From Phaseolus vulgaris (taxonomy: Eukaryota; Streptophyta; Magnoliopsida; Fabales; Fabaceae): a stretch of 64,000 bases of DNA. The stretch spans positions 7,401,481-7,465,480 of the forward strand of contig NC_023756.2 in the NCBI RefSeq assembly GCF_000499845.2. Reading direction: 5' to 3'. Position 1 is the first letter of the stretch. Each line of letters opens with the position of its first letter. The position numbers and the translations under genes are program-made. The notes under the pieces were generated by a model. It made no database searches, was not told the DNA's origin, and was given only the letters and a program-made list of their open reading frames with translations. This document shows positions 12,041 to 24,177 of this stretch, piece after piece.

Positions 12041-13889
12041 TTGAAACTAATATAAAAATACCGTATAAACACTCTCCTTCATCTATTTGTTTATAACTTA
12101 AAAGGATTAACTATTAAAACAAAGATTTTGAAAATCAAAAGTCTTTCATCTATTTAAAAACTTAATGTATTGTTTGACTGTGAAACATTATACTATATTT
12201 ACGAAAATAAAAAACTTTTTAAAACATAATTCGATCCTCGAAAGAATATATTTTCTTCTTATTATTTTTCACGTAATTCAAGTAATTTAAATTATATTAT
12301 GCATATAAATCACTCTTATTTGATACCAGTGGGAAAGAGGCACTTTATGCCTCTATATCTTTTTAAGAAAGTAAAATTAATAATAGTAGTTACATAAATA
12401 ATAATAAATGGTTTATAGTATATTGTAAGATTTGAAATATGGTTGTGCAGATACTTTAAACATTTGGATAATTTATTTTCATTCTTTTTTATTTTTAAAA
12501 TATAACTAAGGACATAATATATATAAAATATATATGTAACAAAGGAAACAAAAATCAGATTAATTTTAATATGTAATAACCATATTTTCATTCAAAATAT
12601 ATAACAACCTGTAATAGTCATATTCTCATCGAAAATACATGTCACACCCAAAAGAAATTTTTTTGTGAAAGTTTATACAAGTGACCTATGTGCACATGTA
12701 CCCTTACAACATACAAAGGCCATTACCAAAAACATAGAAAAAAAAAAAACTTAGACAGCTACATAAGTGTTTGATCATGTCTTCCATGTAGTTGGTGGCA
12801 GACCAAGTAAAAACTTCCTTTAACAGATCATACCAAACACAATCTTCCACTCTTAATGTCATCAATGATTTCCTGTGATACAATAAAATAAATGTTATAT
12901 ATTAATCACAAGTACACAAGTTAAATAAATATCTTATACATAATTGGTTGGCTATATTAAAAGTTGAATTAGATGCAATATCAACAACATTTATCATAGT
13001 TGCAAAAATAATTGAAGGGGATACCTAGCAGGAACCTAAAGAGGTTCACAAGAAATTCCATGGACCACCCACAAAATAAGCTACAAGTGAAAAAAATATC
13101 AAAATAACTATGCTTCTAAGATTACGTTTCTTGGTTGGTTAAAAGGTTGCCTTTGGTGAGCTTTTGGTTTAGCTAAGGCAAGAGAGATTTTGATAGGTTA
13201 GCCTAGGTAGTTCTGGAGGTTTCTTGTTGAATGTAAAGAGGTTCTTGATGAATTTCTTGGAAGAAATTCAAAGGGAGGGATAATGGAAGGTGTGTGGAGA
13301 GTAGGATAGGTTCTTGGTTAAATTTGGTTTGAATTTTTTTGGAAATTAACTATAGGATTAGGTTGCGAATTGGATGAGGATCCTATTCATGTAGGCTTTA
13401 TGAATTATAGGTGGATTTTGGTTGATTAAATATGAGAAGGCCACAAGGTTATCTTGGTGAATCTTGGAGGTGGTTGGTGGATCTTGGTGGAGTTTATGGA
13501 TAGATAGTTGAGGTGATGGTGAGTGAGTATCTCTTTATGGCTTTTGGTTTCTCTTGGATGGATAAGATGATGGAACAAGATAGAAGATGGAATCATAACA
13601 AGAACAAAGAATAGAAAAAAATAAATGAAATGGAAAAATAAATGCCAAATTGAAATGAATGGAATAGAGGCAAGGTAGGATGACGACTTACCTTGCCAAA
13701 GTGTACACAACAACTTAAGATGAGTTCAAACTCAAATGTAGAAACATAAATAAAAACTTATCCTTAATGTAAGAGATGATCAAACATAAATAGAAATTAT
13801 CCTTAATGTTAGAGATCTTTAGAATGTGTTTTCAAAGGAGGTGATCATCGTATCTCTACAGGGAGAGATTGAGTTTTCAATATATTTGA
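12041..13889. other. No recognisable gene
   Basis: AT-rich spacer, then a G/T-rich stretch at about 13130-13560 with imperfect 'cttggtgga' and 'ttcttggtt' phrases. The 95-codon minus frame at 13426-13713 is a hydrophobic low-complexity reading and is not called. Confidence 0.35.
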
Positions 13890-13891
13890 TT

Positions 13892-14320
13892 TCATTAAAA
13901 AAAATAAAACACTTTTAGCGATCACTAAATTCTGCCGCTAGGTATATTCGCGATTGAAATAGTCACCAAATAAAGATGGAAGTGAAAACCCTAATCACAA
14001 AGCATTTAACAATCAAATTATAAATTGGTTGCAATTTTGCGTCCGAAATAGAGACTGAAACTTTGGTCGTAAAAAGTTAGCCACCAAAATTCCAGGGACC
14101 AAATTAGCCACCCATTAATTGGTGTCTAAATCAGTGGTTGACGTAAAAGGTAATAACAACCACCATTTTCGGTCGCTAATGGGTTAAAATAATTAATTTT
14201 AAAAAAATCTTGTTGTGACTAATTCGGTGACTAAATTTGAGACATATAGCGACATAATTGATTTTGATGGCTAAATAATTTTGGTGACTATTTTTATATG
14301 TATTATTAATACCTATTTAA
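13892..14320. repeat. CACTA subterminal repeat region, probable 3' flank of the TNPA relic
   Basis: After a degenerate terminus-like run (CATTAAAAAAAATAAAACAC) come repeated motifs built on 'tagcgaccaa', 'ttggtgactaa' and 'ggtcgctaatg' in both orientations, typical of CACTA subterminal transposase-binding arrays. It lies just beyond the TNPA-like relic on the expected side. The opposite terminus near 18 kb was not recognised. Confidence 0.45.
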
Positions 14321-14579
14321 AACAGTATTCTGACCTATTTGTAAAAAAAAAATAAACATGCTTATAAATACTCAAAATTCAATTAAGCTAAATAGAAATG
14401 AACTCTAATACATAATTTAAGGGACTTGTATACAAAATTAAAAGTAAACCATATTACACAACGAAAACTATTGTAAACAAGTTAAAAAAGTCAAATCTAT
14501 TTTATAATTCAACATACAACTAATTTTTTGTACTATCATCTCTAATGTGGTCTTCATTATGATGTCACTGATAGTAGGA

Positions 14580-14883
14580 TCTGAAGGGCCTGACACGGGA
14601 TTGTTCATTTGAATGTGTTGTATGATGAGTTACATCTGCTTATTTTGTTTGCGCATTTGCTCATTTTGTTTGCACATCAACTCATCTTGTTTGTGCATGC
14701 GTTCACTTTGCTTCTCATGATTTTTCATCAATAACTCCATCTTTTCTTCTAGTGTCCGCACCATGACATCTTTTGCCATAAGTTCAACATTTAACTTTTG
14801 AATAGTCTCACGCATTTCTTCTATTTGATGGACTAATAGAGCTTGGCTTGTAGCAGAGTGGGCACTTGTGGGCACTGTGATAC
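14580..14883 (-). pseudogene. CACTA TNPA-like gene relic, C-terminal part
   Basis: The minus frame reads SATSQALLVHQIEEMRETI, then a heptad-rich coiled coil with tandem QNEQMRKQN-type repeats, the tail typical of plant Ptta/En/Spm (TNPA-like) proteins. It abuts a copia gag fragment at about 14883, and the upstream parts of the same gene lie beyond that insertion at 16897-17943. The junction has a short direct repeat (GTGGGCACT twice in 20 bp), which suggests repair through microhomology. Non-functional as it stands. Confidence 0.6.
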
Positions 14884-15230
14884 CTTGAAAAATTCATCCA
14901 TATTCAAGACAAAAGTGATAATATTTTTTGCTAAAGAATCATACTCTGTTTTTTTCTTTTCACTGTCACTCCATTCAGATCAAACCTTTTTTTACAGTTT
15001 CATCTTTAACAACATGTATAGGTACAAATGGTCCATTCACAACAGCATCCCAAATTCCCATATCAATTGATTTCATAAAGATTTTCATTCTAATTTTCCA
15101 GAATGCATAATTCACACCACCAAATATAGGAGGTCTATTAATAGACGCACCCTCAGCAAAAGGCAACTTAAACTCAACCATATTAAAATAAAACTTGATT
15201 AAAATACAAGCCCTAACTCTTGATACCAAT
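14884..15230 (-). pseudogene. copia-like gag fragment with primer binding site
   Basis: Directly inside the LTR end at 15231 the minus strand reads TTGGTATCAAGAG, a variant of the initiator-Met-tRNA primer binding site. The frame at 15185 then reads FKLPFAEGASINRPP, YAFWKIRMKIFM and IWDAVVNGPFVPI, the N-terminus of a copia-type gag (UBN2-like). After a frameshift near 14980 the gag continues to SLAKNIITF and MDEFFKVSQC, where it stops against CACTA sequence at about 14883. The rest of the element is missing. Confidence 0.7.
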
Positions 15231-16896
15231 TGTTGAGATTATGGGAGTCTAAGTTCAAGAGGGATGAATTTTACTTAAGATAATTTTTGCAAATACACTT
15301 TTAAGAAATCTTGACAGATAAAGAACTTAATTATTTAAAGAAAAATTGTTTGATTTTCTTGTTCAGGAAGCAATTTCAGAAATACAACAGCTTAGTTTGA
15401 GGATTAACAAATTTTATTCCTAACTTAAGAATTCTATCTAAGGAAGTTCTTATCTTTATGTAGAGACAATATTAAAGTTAGTACCAAATCTTGAACACAA
15501 TGAGTTACTCAATGATAAACTTTTTTTTTTAAACCAGGATCTTGCAAACGAAAAAGCTAGTGAGATTTAACTTTGAACAAAAACTTTAAAACACACCGTT
15601 CTAAAAGATTATTCAAACCATTTATGCAGGAATCAAATCAGTATTTAAACTAGTAAACACTTTTCAGAAATTCTTTTTAAAAACAGGTAAGAACTAAAAC
15701 AATTTCATACCAGGATTGTTTTTTAGTGACTCATTTTAAGAACAAGTTTGCCAAGGACTAAGGATACCTTGAATTTCAAAATTGATTGAAGTCTTATCAA
15801 AATCTTGCCAACAGAATGTAGTTCAAGCCAATACAATAGTTAAGAGCAACAAATTCAATTCCGAAATAACAGATTTATTTCATCACAGATTTGCAGATTT
15901 CAGTTTTTAGAGGCAGTGATTAAGGAAAAAGAATAGCACACACATGTTTATACTAGTTCACTCATATGAGCTACATCCAATCCCACCTTATACCAAGATG
16001 GATTCCACTAAGAACAAAACAATCTTTACAAACTCTTCAATTCTTGAACCCTTCAAGAACCAAGAACACAGGTTGAAAAACACTATTTCAGCAACACTTT
16101 ACTTCTTAGAAACACTATCAAGAAGTATATACAACAACCCTTTTACAAGGACGAAAATTTAGGAAAGAAAGCACATTGTTTGCAGACTAAGGAATTCAAA
16201 CCCGGATCCTCACTACTGCAGTACTTGACATAACTTCAAATCTCAAGCCAAAAAAGGAACCAACACAAAAACTCTTAAAAGTTTTTAAGAAAAACTTTCA
16301 TAAACAAAGCTCACATGAAAATCTCAATGCAAATCACTTGAAAACTATAAGCACTTTTTAATTGGTTGGATACTTTGAACTGTGATAGAGCACTCCTTTT
16401 ATAAGATTCAAATCTAAACAGTTTTCCCAAGTTAGTTTCAAAAACTGTTATAAAACAATGGGTTGAAGTTTAAAAGAACAGGTTGTATTTTTGAAAATAC
16501 ACTTGGTGGTAACATAACCAACCCTTGATCGGTTAAAAACTGAATATGTGAACAAAACTAATTTTGGAGACAAAACAAAATTTTAAAAAATGACAACAGT
16601 TTTGGTGCAGTACAAATAAATCAATTGTTTTATCAAACAACAGATTAAAATTTTAGTGCAGTATAAACAGTTTTGTAAAACTTGACCAGATTTTTAAAAC
16701 TTCTTTTAAAATACCGATGTGCTTAAGATCATCACCATGGCTATGAGATATGAGGTTGAATCAAATGCAAAAAGGCTACTTAAATAACTTTATTCTAACT
16801 AAGACCATGATATACATATTTATACACCTTTAAACATATTTTCTTCATCAAACACTTCTTCATGAAAGTTGAGTAGAATTTTCACTATCTTCAACA
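15231..16896 (-). mobile_element. LTR of a copia-like element (5' LTR, minus orientation)
   Basis: The block runs TGTTGAGATT to TTCAACA and is followed on the minus strand by a primer binding site and gag, which fixes orientation and both ends. It shares segments with the solo LTR at 8759-9805. At 1666 bp it is about 600 bp longer, so one of the two carries indels. A matching 3' LTR and target duplication are absent because the element is truncated at about 14883. Confidence 0.65.
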
Positions 16897-17943
16897 CCAT
16901 TGTCCAGTCTTGAATTTCTTCATTCTCTTTACAACCTCCCAAGCAGTTGGTTTTCGCTCAAGTTCCTTAGTCTACATAAATTTAATGAAAAGATATAATG
17001 GAATATATATCGTATTTAAATTAAATATAGAAAAATACAAAAATATAATAATATTACTATTTTCTCAAAGTGAGTTGCTACAAATATGGAACCACCATAG
17101 TAGGTTGAGGCTCCCTTCTCAATAACCCAATTTGCCTTGGCAATGTCACTCTTGTTTTGGAATTCTATAGAACTTTAAAGTTGGTCCAAGGATGCTCGAA
17201 TATGTGGTGAAATCCAAATCCCCTTATCTTTACCATGTCTAACTTTACTCATAGGACTTTTAAAGATACATGAGCCTTTTGTATCAAAAATTGATCTAAT
17301 GTGTTGGTTTTGTTTCGGATCCCACCTATACTCTTTCTGCATGAAAATTCAATTAGAAAACAAACATTGTAGAATAATAAAATAATATTTTAAATGTAAT
17401 CATAACTCAAATTACCTTAAACTCTCAAAACCATCTATCTCTGAGCTCAAGACGAACCTTCCTCCACGTCGACCTAGGTTCATCATATTTTTGCTTAATG
17501 ATTTGTGATATTACATTGGAAGGTCCATTTGTTGGTGCAAAACTCTATTCAAAATATATTGTCAAAATGATATATGCAAATAAGAAAATATTGATGAATA
17601 AACATTAGATTAAAATATACTTACTCTCCTCTTTCTGCATGAAGCCATGACCTTTGGTCAACTACATTACCAAACTCATACCCAGGTGTAAGAGAGTCTT
17701 GTATCAACGAAGGTTGATTCATAATTAGCTCTGTAGAAAAGGTAGTAGGATTTGATTCTCCTACAAAATGTTCAACATCTTGTTCGCGTACAGAAAGGAG
17801 GGTCCTTCATAGATAGAATGTGTGGACTCCATGGTTGTTGGAAGAACAAACGAAGGGGGAATGCTGGTGTTGGATAAAGATTTGTCATCAACACGAACAT
17901 CTCGACCACCACGATTAGATGGTCTACGGTCTACAACCACCAC
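16897..17943 (-). pseudogene. CACTA TNPA-like gene relic, N-terminal and central parts
   Basis: On the minus strand, exon-like blocks follow the order of the plant Ptta/En/Spm transposase domain. They include an N-terminal block at 17943-17761, then VISQIIKQKYDEPRSTWRK and VRLELRDRWF near 17515-17430. Next come QKEYRWDPKQNQHIRSIFD near 17340 and NKSDIAKANWVIEKGAS with YYGGSIFVATHF near 17160-17050. The last block, TKELERKPTAWEVVKRM near 16970, runs into the LTR at 16896. The gaps between blocks have intron-like AT-rich sequence. Stops after RDRWF and DQL show decay. The protein family binds subterminal repeats during CACTA transposition. Confidence 0.65.
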
Positions 17944-19763
17944 CTTTATCCCTCGGTGTCATCTGCAAGTAAAACATATTACATATATAAGATGTAACAC
18001 AATAATCAAAGTGGATCAATCAATTTTAAATAAACAAATAAAGTAATCACGATCAAAAGACTCAAACCTGATCGTGTTTTCTACAACCAAATATGTCAGT
18101 TATCTTACATGTCAATCACTACAATTATGGAAAATCACAATAAAATTAATATCAAACATAATTTAGACAAGGTATACAATCAATTTTAATGTATGAATTA
18201 TCTCTGGGTGAAAAAACCACATCAAATTTCTCATTCTTCCTTTTTGTGAAAAATAAACATGTAAATAAGTTATAAAAATATGTAATTAGTTTGGATATTT
18301 ATTTTATATTATAAGTTTTTTTTTGTAATTTTATTAATTTTAAAAATCAATATATTTTTTTACACTTAAGAATAAAATGTTTACCTAATTGTAATCATAT
18401 AAAATAATAATAATATTAACTAATCTAACTTTTTTATTTTAAAATAAAATAACTGATCAATTATATTTTTAATTATTAAATTTTAAAGAGTTATGTGACG
18501 GTACGCGTAAAGATAGTGCTTTACACCACAATGTTACATTGCTAGTTTTTTTTTTTTTTTACATTTTACATAGTTTTATATTCACCAAACCTTAGGGTAG
18601 AAATATGTTTTAGAGCATAAGAAGTCAATTAGTATTTCTTAATAAAAGTTATGTTGTTTGATTTCATATTCAATTATCTCTTATATACACATGTTGATGA
18701 TGTGTTAGGTATGAAATTTTATTATTGATGCTTTTTTTGTTTTTTACATACTTATTGATATAAACTTACTTATCTCAATTAAGATAACATTCATAAAAGG
18801 GAGAATTTATTAAGGTATTTTAGATTTTATTAACCTTTATAGGACATAGTTGATGCATTCCTTAAATAACGTAAGATGATTAAGTGAACACCTAATGTCA
18901 ATGAGTATTACACCCTCACTAATTAAAAAATTTAGGTAATCTTGAAGTTATTAATTATTAGAATTTAGAAATATGTATATTGATTATTTTGTCCTCTTTC
19001 GTTTTGTGAGTTGTATACATGATTAATATATAACAATTTTAGTTTAATTCCTTACGGTGACATAAAGGCCTTAAATATGTGCTTAATTCCTCAATTTGAC
19101 TTAATTTTTTTTCTTTAGTGCATTATTATTTTTTACAAAATAATTAATTACTAAAAAAGGCTATATTATTGTTATTTTTATCGTCCACTTGTTGGTATTA
19201 TTGCATGTCACAAAGAAAGATGACATGCCACCAATAGTGAGTTGTGGAATAAATGTGTATTCCCTCACTCACTGAACCAATTTTTGTAAATGAAATAAAA
19301 TGTATGCCCCTACGGGGACAAAATCTATGCAATAAAAAATAAAAAGATTATTTTCCCATTCTCTCATTTACCTAACTAATTTCATTGTTAATTACAAACT
19401 TATAATACATATTGCGTTAACATTAGGATTTAATTAAGAATTTAGAGAAATAAACGAAAAATAAAAAATTTACATGATAGATTTCTTATTTGGAAAACTA
19501 CTTTTTAAATACCCTTTTACGTATTTTAAAAAACTTACGGATTTTTTTATTATAAAAAATAATAAATATACTGTTAGAATAGTTAAAACCATTAACAATA
19601 TGGATATTAAACACATGTAAATTCTAAATCTTAATTGTTATATTCTTATATACTTGTATACTTGTGTTAGAAAATTTTTTTACAAATTAACTTTTTTTTT
19701 ATCTTATTATTAAAGTTTGTCGATGTTTTAATAGTGATATAGTCTTTTAAAAAAACTCGAATT
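17944..19763. other. No recognisable gene
   Basis: Very AT-rich spacer. The expected second CACTA terminus was looked for and not recognised. Confidence 0.4.
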
Positions 19764-19768
19764 GAATT
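19764..19768. repeat. Target site duplication GAATT (left)
   Basis: GAATT precedes the TGTTCC end of the solo LTR and recurs after its GGTACA end at 25614-25618. Confidence 0.85.
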
Positions 19769-19939
19769 TGTTCCTGTCGGTAGACCAGGGTCGTCTTTAT
19801 GTGTGGCTTGTCTTTGCGAGTTGGGGCACCTTCGTTATGCTCCGTCCTTGATACCTGAAAAGAAGTGAACAAATGGGCGCCCTCGCGGCCGTTTGCACTC
19901 CGACGATCAAGTCAGCTAGCGAGAAACATCAAGGGTGAC

Positions 19940-19944
19940 CCACC
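19940..19944. repeat. Target site duplication CCACC (left)
   Basis: CCACC precedes the TRIM and recurs at 20331-20335. Confidence 0.9.
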
Positions 19945-20330
19945 TGTTGGAGATCCCACATCGACTAGAGATTAGAGCCTTTCATTGTATATAAGTGGGT
20001 GCAAACCTCAACCCTATGAGCCGGTTTTATGGGGTTGAGTTAGGCTTAAAGTCCACTCTTTCGTAATATGGTATCAGAGCCATTTTCGAGCCTATCCTAG
20101 CGAGTATTTGTTGGGCCTATCGTGCCACCCGCTATCGGGCCGCTATCGGACCACCCAAAATATATAGTCTCACGCACGAGTTGGCAGTCTCGGCGTGAGG
20201 GGGGTGTGTTGGAGATCCCACATCGACTAGAGATTAGAGCCTTTCATTGTATATAAGTGGGTGCAAACCTCAACCCTATGAGCCGGTTTTATGGGGTTGA
20301 GTTAGGCTTAAAGTCCACTCTTTTGTAATA
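19945..20330 (+). mobile_element. Complete TRIM retrotransposon (386 bp)
   Basis: Two 124-bp LTRs (19945-20068 and 20207-20330) start TGTTGGAGATCCCACATCG and end GTAATA, with one difference seen near the end (TTTCG against TTTTG). A perfect TGGTATCAGAGCC primer binding site for initiator Met tRNA follows the first LTR at 20069-20081. A purine-rich tract (GGCGTGAGGGGGGTG) precedes the second. CCACC flanks the whole. There is no coding capacity, so it depends on another element's proteins. The LTR matches the Katydid-like TRIM style of plants. Confidence 0.92.
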
Positions 20331-20629
20331 CCACCCTCTGAAGGTGGTTGAAAACTATGCTGAATGACTAAAACTGAGTTGCCCTAATTGCCTTGTGCTC
20401 ACAGTGGGTGCACAGCGAGAACAACTAGGGTTAGTGCTCTGTGTAAAACTGCGAGAATTAGGTTAAAACTTGGATCCTTTTTCAAATGCCCCAAGGTCCC
20501 TTTTTATACACCTCTCACATTTAAAGCGCGTTCAAGCGCATTGAAAGCGTATAAAAATGTGCCTTGAAACATTTGATACGTAAGCTAAGTTAACGCGTAC
20601 CTTGTGAAACTTTCATTGAAACCTTTAAT

Positions 20630-20634
20630 GAACA
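20630..20634. repeat. Target site duplication GAACA (left)
   Basis: GAACA precedes the copia element and recurs at 25047-25051. Confidence 0.9.
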
Positions 20635-20905
20635 TATTACAGTAAATGAAGATGAATATTCCTTGTCTGATGTGATACTTTAATGTAGCGTACGTAATCG
20701 TAATGAAGAAAGAGAGATTTTGATGAACCCTAATTGTAGAGAAAAATAAATATAAAAGAAACTTTTATTCACTTGTATATTAGAGAGTAAAATACATGGT
20801 GTATATATAAGAAAAAGATTAAGACCTAGCTGAAACAGAAAAAAGAAAGTTGGGTCAAACAAACAAAGCCCAATAATTTAAAATAGAAAAATAAATATAT
20901 TAACA
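20635..20905 (-). repeat. copia 3' LTR (271 bp)
   Basis: Minus-strand reading runs TGTTAATATATT to TACTGTAATA. By eye it differs from the 5' LTR at two positions only. Confidence 0.92.
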
Positions 20906-20909
20906 CCCC

Positions 20910-22787
20910 TCAAGCTGGGGAGTAGATATTTGTCAGGCCCAGCTTGGATTTGAGAGTAGAGAATTGTGCGGAAGCAAGGGGCTTGGTGAATATGTCAGCA
21001 ACTTGCATTGCAGAAGTAATGGGTAGTAGTTTGAGGAGACCAGAGTTAAGTTTTTCACGAACTAGGTGGCAATCAATTTCGATATGCTTGGTTCGTTCAT
21101 GAAAAACTTGATTGGAAGCTATTTGAAGGGCAGATTTGTTGTCACAGTACAGGGTTGCAGGCTGGGAGAGAGGAAGATGTAAATCCTGAAGGAGGTAAGA
21201 CAACCATTGTAACTCACATGTGGTGGTGGCAAGGGCTCTATACTCGGCTTCAGAGGAGCTGCGGGAGATAGTTGACTGCTTCTTTGATTTCCATGATATT
21301 AGGGAGTCTCCTAAGTAGATGGAATATCCAGTGACAGATTTGCGTGTGGTAGGACATGTTGCACAGTCAGAGTCACTAAAACCACAAAGGTGAAGTGAAC
21401 TAGTGTGAGAAAAATATAGTCCTTCACCAGGGGTGCCCTTGAGGTAACGCAAAAGACGTGAGACAGCTTGCTGATGATGAGTTGTGGGTGCAGATATGAA
21501 TTGGCTTAAATTGTGGACAGCGAAGGCGATGTCTGGTCGCGTGTTGGTTAAGTAAATTAGACGTCCAAGGAGTCTTCTGTATTGAGAAATGGCATCAGCA
21601 TCGAGAGGTGAGCCTTGGTCGGGAGAGAGACGGGAGGTGTGAGTCATAGGAGTGGCCACAGGTGCAGAGTCAAGCATGCCAGTTTCTTGAAGGAGATCAA
21701 GAGTATACTTGCGTTGACTTAAATGAAGACCAGTACTGTTGCGAGCAATTTCCAGTCCCAAAAAGTAAGTGAGATTACCTAAATTTTTTATCTTGAAGTG
21801 ATGGTGAAGGGATGCAGTAATTGTATTGATTTCCTCCGTGTCATCACCAGTTAAGAGCAAGTCCTCAACATAAACAAGAATAACCGTGAGTTTATCATTA
21901 TTATATTTAAGAAAAAGAGAGTGATCAGCAACAAAAATAGAGTAATTATTTGATAAAAGAAAAGTAGAAAGTTTGGCGTACCATTGGCGACCAGCTTGAC
22001 GAAGGCCATACAAAGACCGTTGAAGCTTGCAAACATGCTGGGGAGAAGGAAGAGAGAGGCCAGGTGGGGGGGTCATGTATATCTCTTCATGGAGATCACC
22101 ATGAAGAAATGCATTATTGACATCAAGTTGTTTTAAAATCCAATTTTTGGTAATGGCAATAGCAAGCAGAAGGCGGAGGGTAGTGAGTTTAGCAACAGGT
22201 GCAAAAGTGTCTAAGAAATCAAGTCCTTCAAGTTTGGTAAACCCTTTGGCAACAATTCTAGCTTTGTGGCGCTCAACAGTGCCATCAGAATGGTATTTGA
22301 TTTTATATACCCATTTACAACCAATAGTTTTCTTTCCTGGAGGGAGAGGGGTAAGTTGCCAAGTATTGTTAGCAGCAAGAGCTTGAAGCTCATCTTGCAT
22401 GGCAGATTGCCAAGAAGCATGTTTGGAGGCTTCGTTATATGTCCGAGGTTCAGGATGAGAATTGATAGAAGAAATAACATTTCTAAAATTGGAAGATAAG
22501 GAATTGTAAGACAAGTAATTATGAATAGGATATCTACTACTTACAGTGTTGGTTGCAGTGTGGAAATCTGCAAGATAGGCAGGTTGTCGGTGAGGACGAG
22601 CTGATCTTCTTGGAAATTGGGGTGAGATACTTCCTGGAGATGCAGGCGGTGATAATTCTGATGGAGGTGCAATGTTGGATGCAGGAGCAGAGGCACTATT
22701 TGTTGGAAGATCATAGGATAATGAGGCTGGTGGAGGAACAGTATTGGGTGCAGGAGTAGAGGCACATGGCTCGACAGGAGGTGCAGT
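20910..22787 (-). pseudogene. copia reverse transcriptase / RNase H region
   Basis: One long open frame ends with TGA at 20912-20910, just inside the polypurine tract. After a Pro/Ser-rich linker it reads the copia RT start (ASWQSAMQDELQAL, NNTWQLTPLPPGKKTIGCKW), QLDVNNAFLHGDL, and the catalytic segment LVYVEDLLLTGDD. RNase H signatures follow: GLYFSHTS, SDSDCA, SSSEAEYRALA, YCDNKSALQI, ERTKHIEIDCHLVRE and ADIFTKPL. The usual catalytic YVDD is YVED here (GAG at 21866-21864). The frame is entered through a one-base shift at the run of nine A at 22793-22801 (plus strand) relative to the integrase ORF. Confidence 0.88.
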
Positions 22788-22788
22788 A

Positions 22789-24177
22789 TCAGAAAAAAAA
22801 ATCAAAAGTAGAATTATATGCATTAGAAATAGGGAGAGATAAAGTGTTAGGGTCCTTAGGCAAGCCACTGTCCAATTTATATGGAAAGTGGTTTTCATGA
22901 AAGATTACATGTCTTGATATCTCTATGCTATGAAACTTTAAATTTAAGATAATATAACCTTTTGTATTTTGCGGGAAGCCAAGAAAAATACCTTTGATAG
23001 ATCTATCATCTAATTTTTTCCTATGTGCAGTAATGGTACTAGCATAACAAAGACAACCAAACACTTTTAGAAAGGAAATGTCATATGGTTTTCCAAACAA
23101 CTTTTCATGAGGAGTGATGTTATCAAGTAATGGAGTAGGAATAGCATTTATTAAGAAAACAACATGATTTACAGCAAATTCCCAAAAAATAGGAGGAAGA
23201 TTTGCTTGAAAAAGTAAAGTCCGGGTTACATTTAGTATGTGTTGATGTTTACGTTCTACAATGCCATTTTGTTGTGGTGTTTCAACACAAGATTTTTTAT
23301 GTATAATTCCCTTTGAAGCATAAAAATTTGACATAGCAAACTCAACACCATTGTCAGTACGAATCGTTTTGATATTAGTTTTGAAATGATTTTGAACGAA
23401 AACAGTGAAGTTAATGATCTGCTGACGCACTTCAGATTTGTTATGCAACAGAATAACCCAAGTATAACGCGAGTAATCATCAACAATAGTCAAGAAATAA
23501 CGAAAACCTTGCATAGAAATTATGGAACATGGTCCCCAAATATCAAAGTGTACAAGATCAAAAATAGCAGAGGTAACAGTATTACTTAAAGTGAAAGGAA
23601 GTTTTCTCTGTTTTGCACGACTACAAGTGTCACATACATGATGAGTATCAACCGTAATAAAAGAGTATTGTTTGCTTAAGACATGTAATCTTTCATGTGA
23701 AGGGTGTCCTAGTCTATAATGCCATAGTGTTTTGTCTGTGATATTACAATTAATAAAAGGAGCAAAACAATGCGGTTTAGATTGACTAGAAGCAGGCAAG
23801 GTAGTGACAAGATACAAGCCAGCAGTGGCTTTAACTGTACCAATCCTCTCTTGAGTGAGATTGTCTTGTATAATGCAGTGGGTTGAAGTGAAAGTTAAAG
23901 TGCATTTAAGTTGGTGTGTGAGTTTAGAAACAGATATTAAGTTTAATTGAAAATGAGGCACGTATAACACATCAGACAAATAAAACTGATCAGAAAAACG
24001 TACTAAACCAGAATATGTGGCATAAACAGTTTGGCCATTTGGAAGACTAATTAAGACAGGTTTAATTTTAGTATAAGTAGTAAAAACGTTCAAATTGTGA
24101 CAAACATGATCAGTGGCACCAGAATCAATAATCCAAGATTCTTTTATAGAAGATAGTGAAGAGAGAAACTTACTTGT
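22789..24177 (-). pseudogene. copia protease / integrase region
   Basis: In frame directly after the gag stop, the reading contains the aspartic protease motif WIIDSGATDH at about 24138-24109. The pre-integrase HHCC zinc finger follows (LWHYRLGHPSHERLHVL, CDTCSRAKQRKLPF). The integrase core shows FDIWGP, FLTIVDDYSRYTWV, IRTDNGVEF and ETPQQNGIVERKHQ, covering the D, D and E positions. It ends at a TGA (22791-22789) produced by the frame change in an A/T homopolymer. Protein would come only by read-through of the TGA at 24180. Confidence 0.88.

Noticed and set aside
13426..13713. 95-codon hydrophobic frame on the minus strand
   Set aside because: No domain likeness; arises from G/T-rich repeats.
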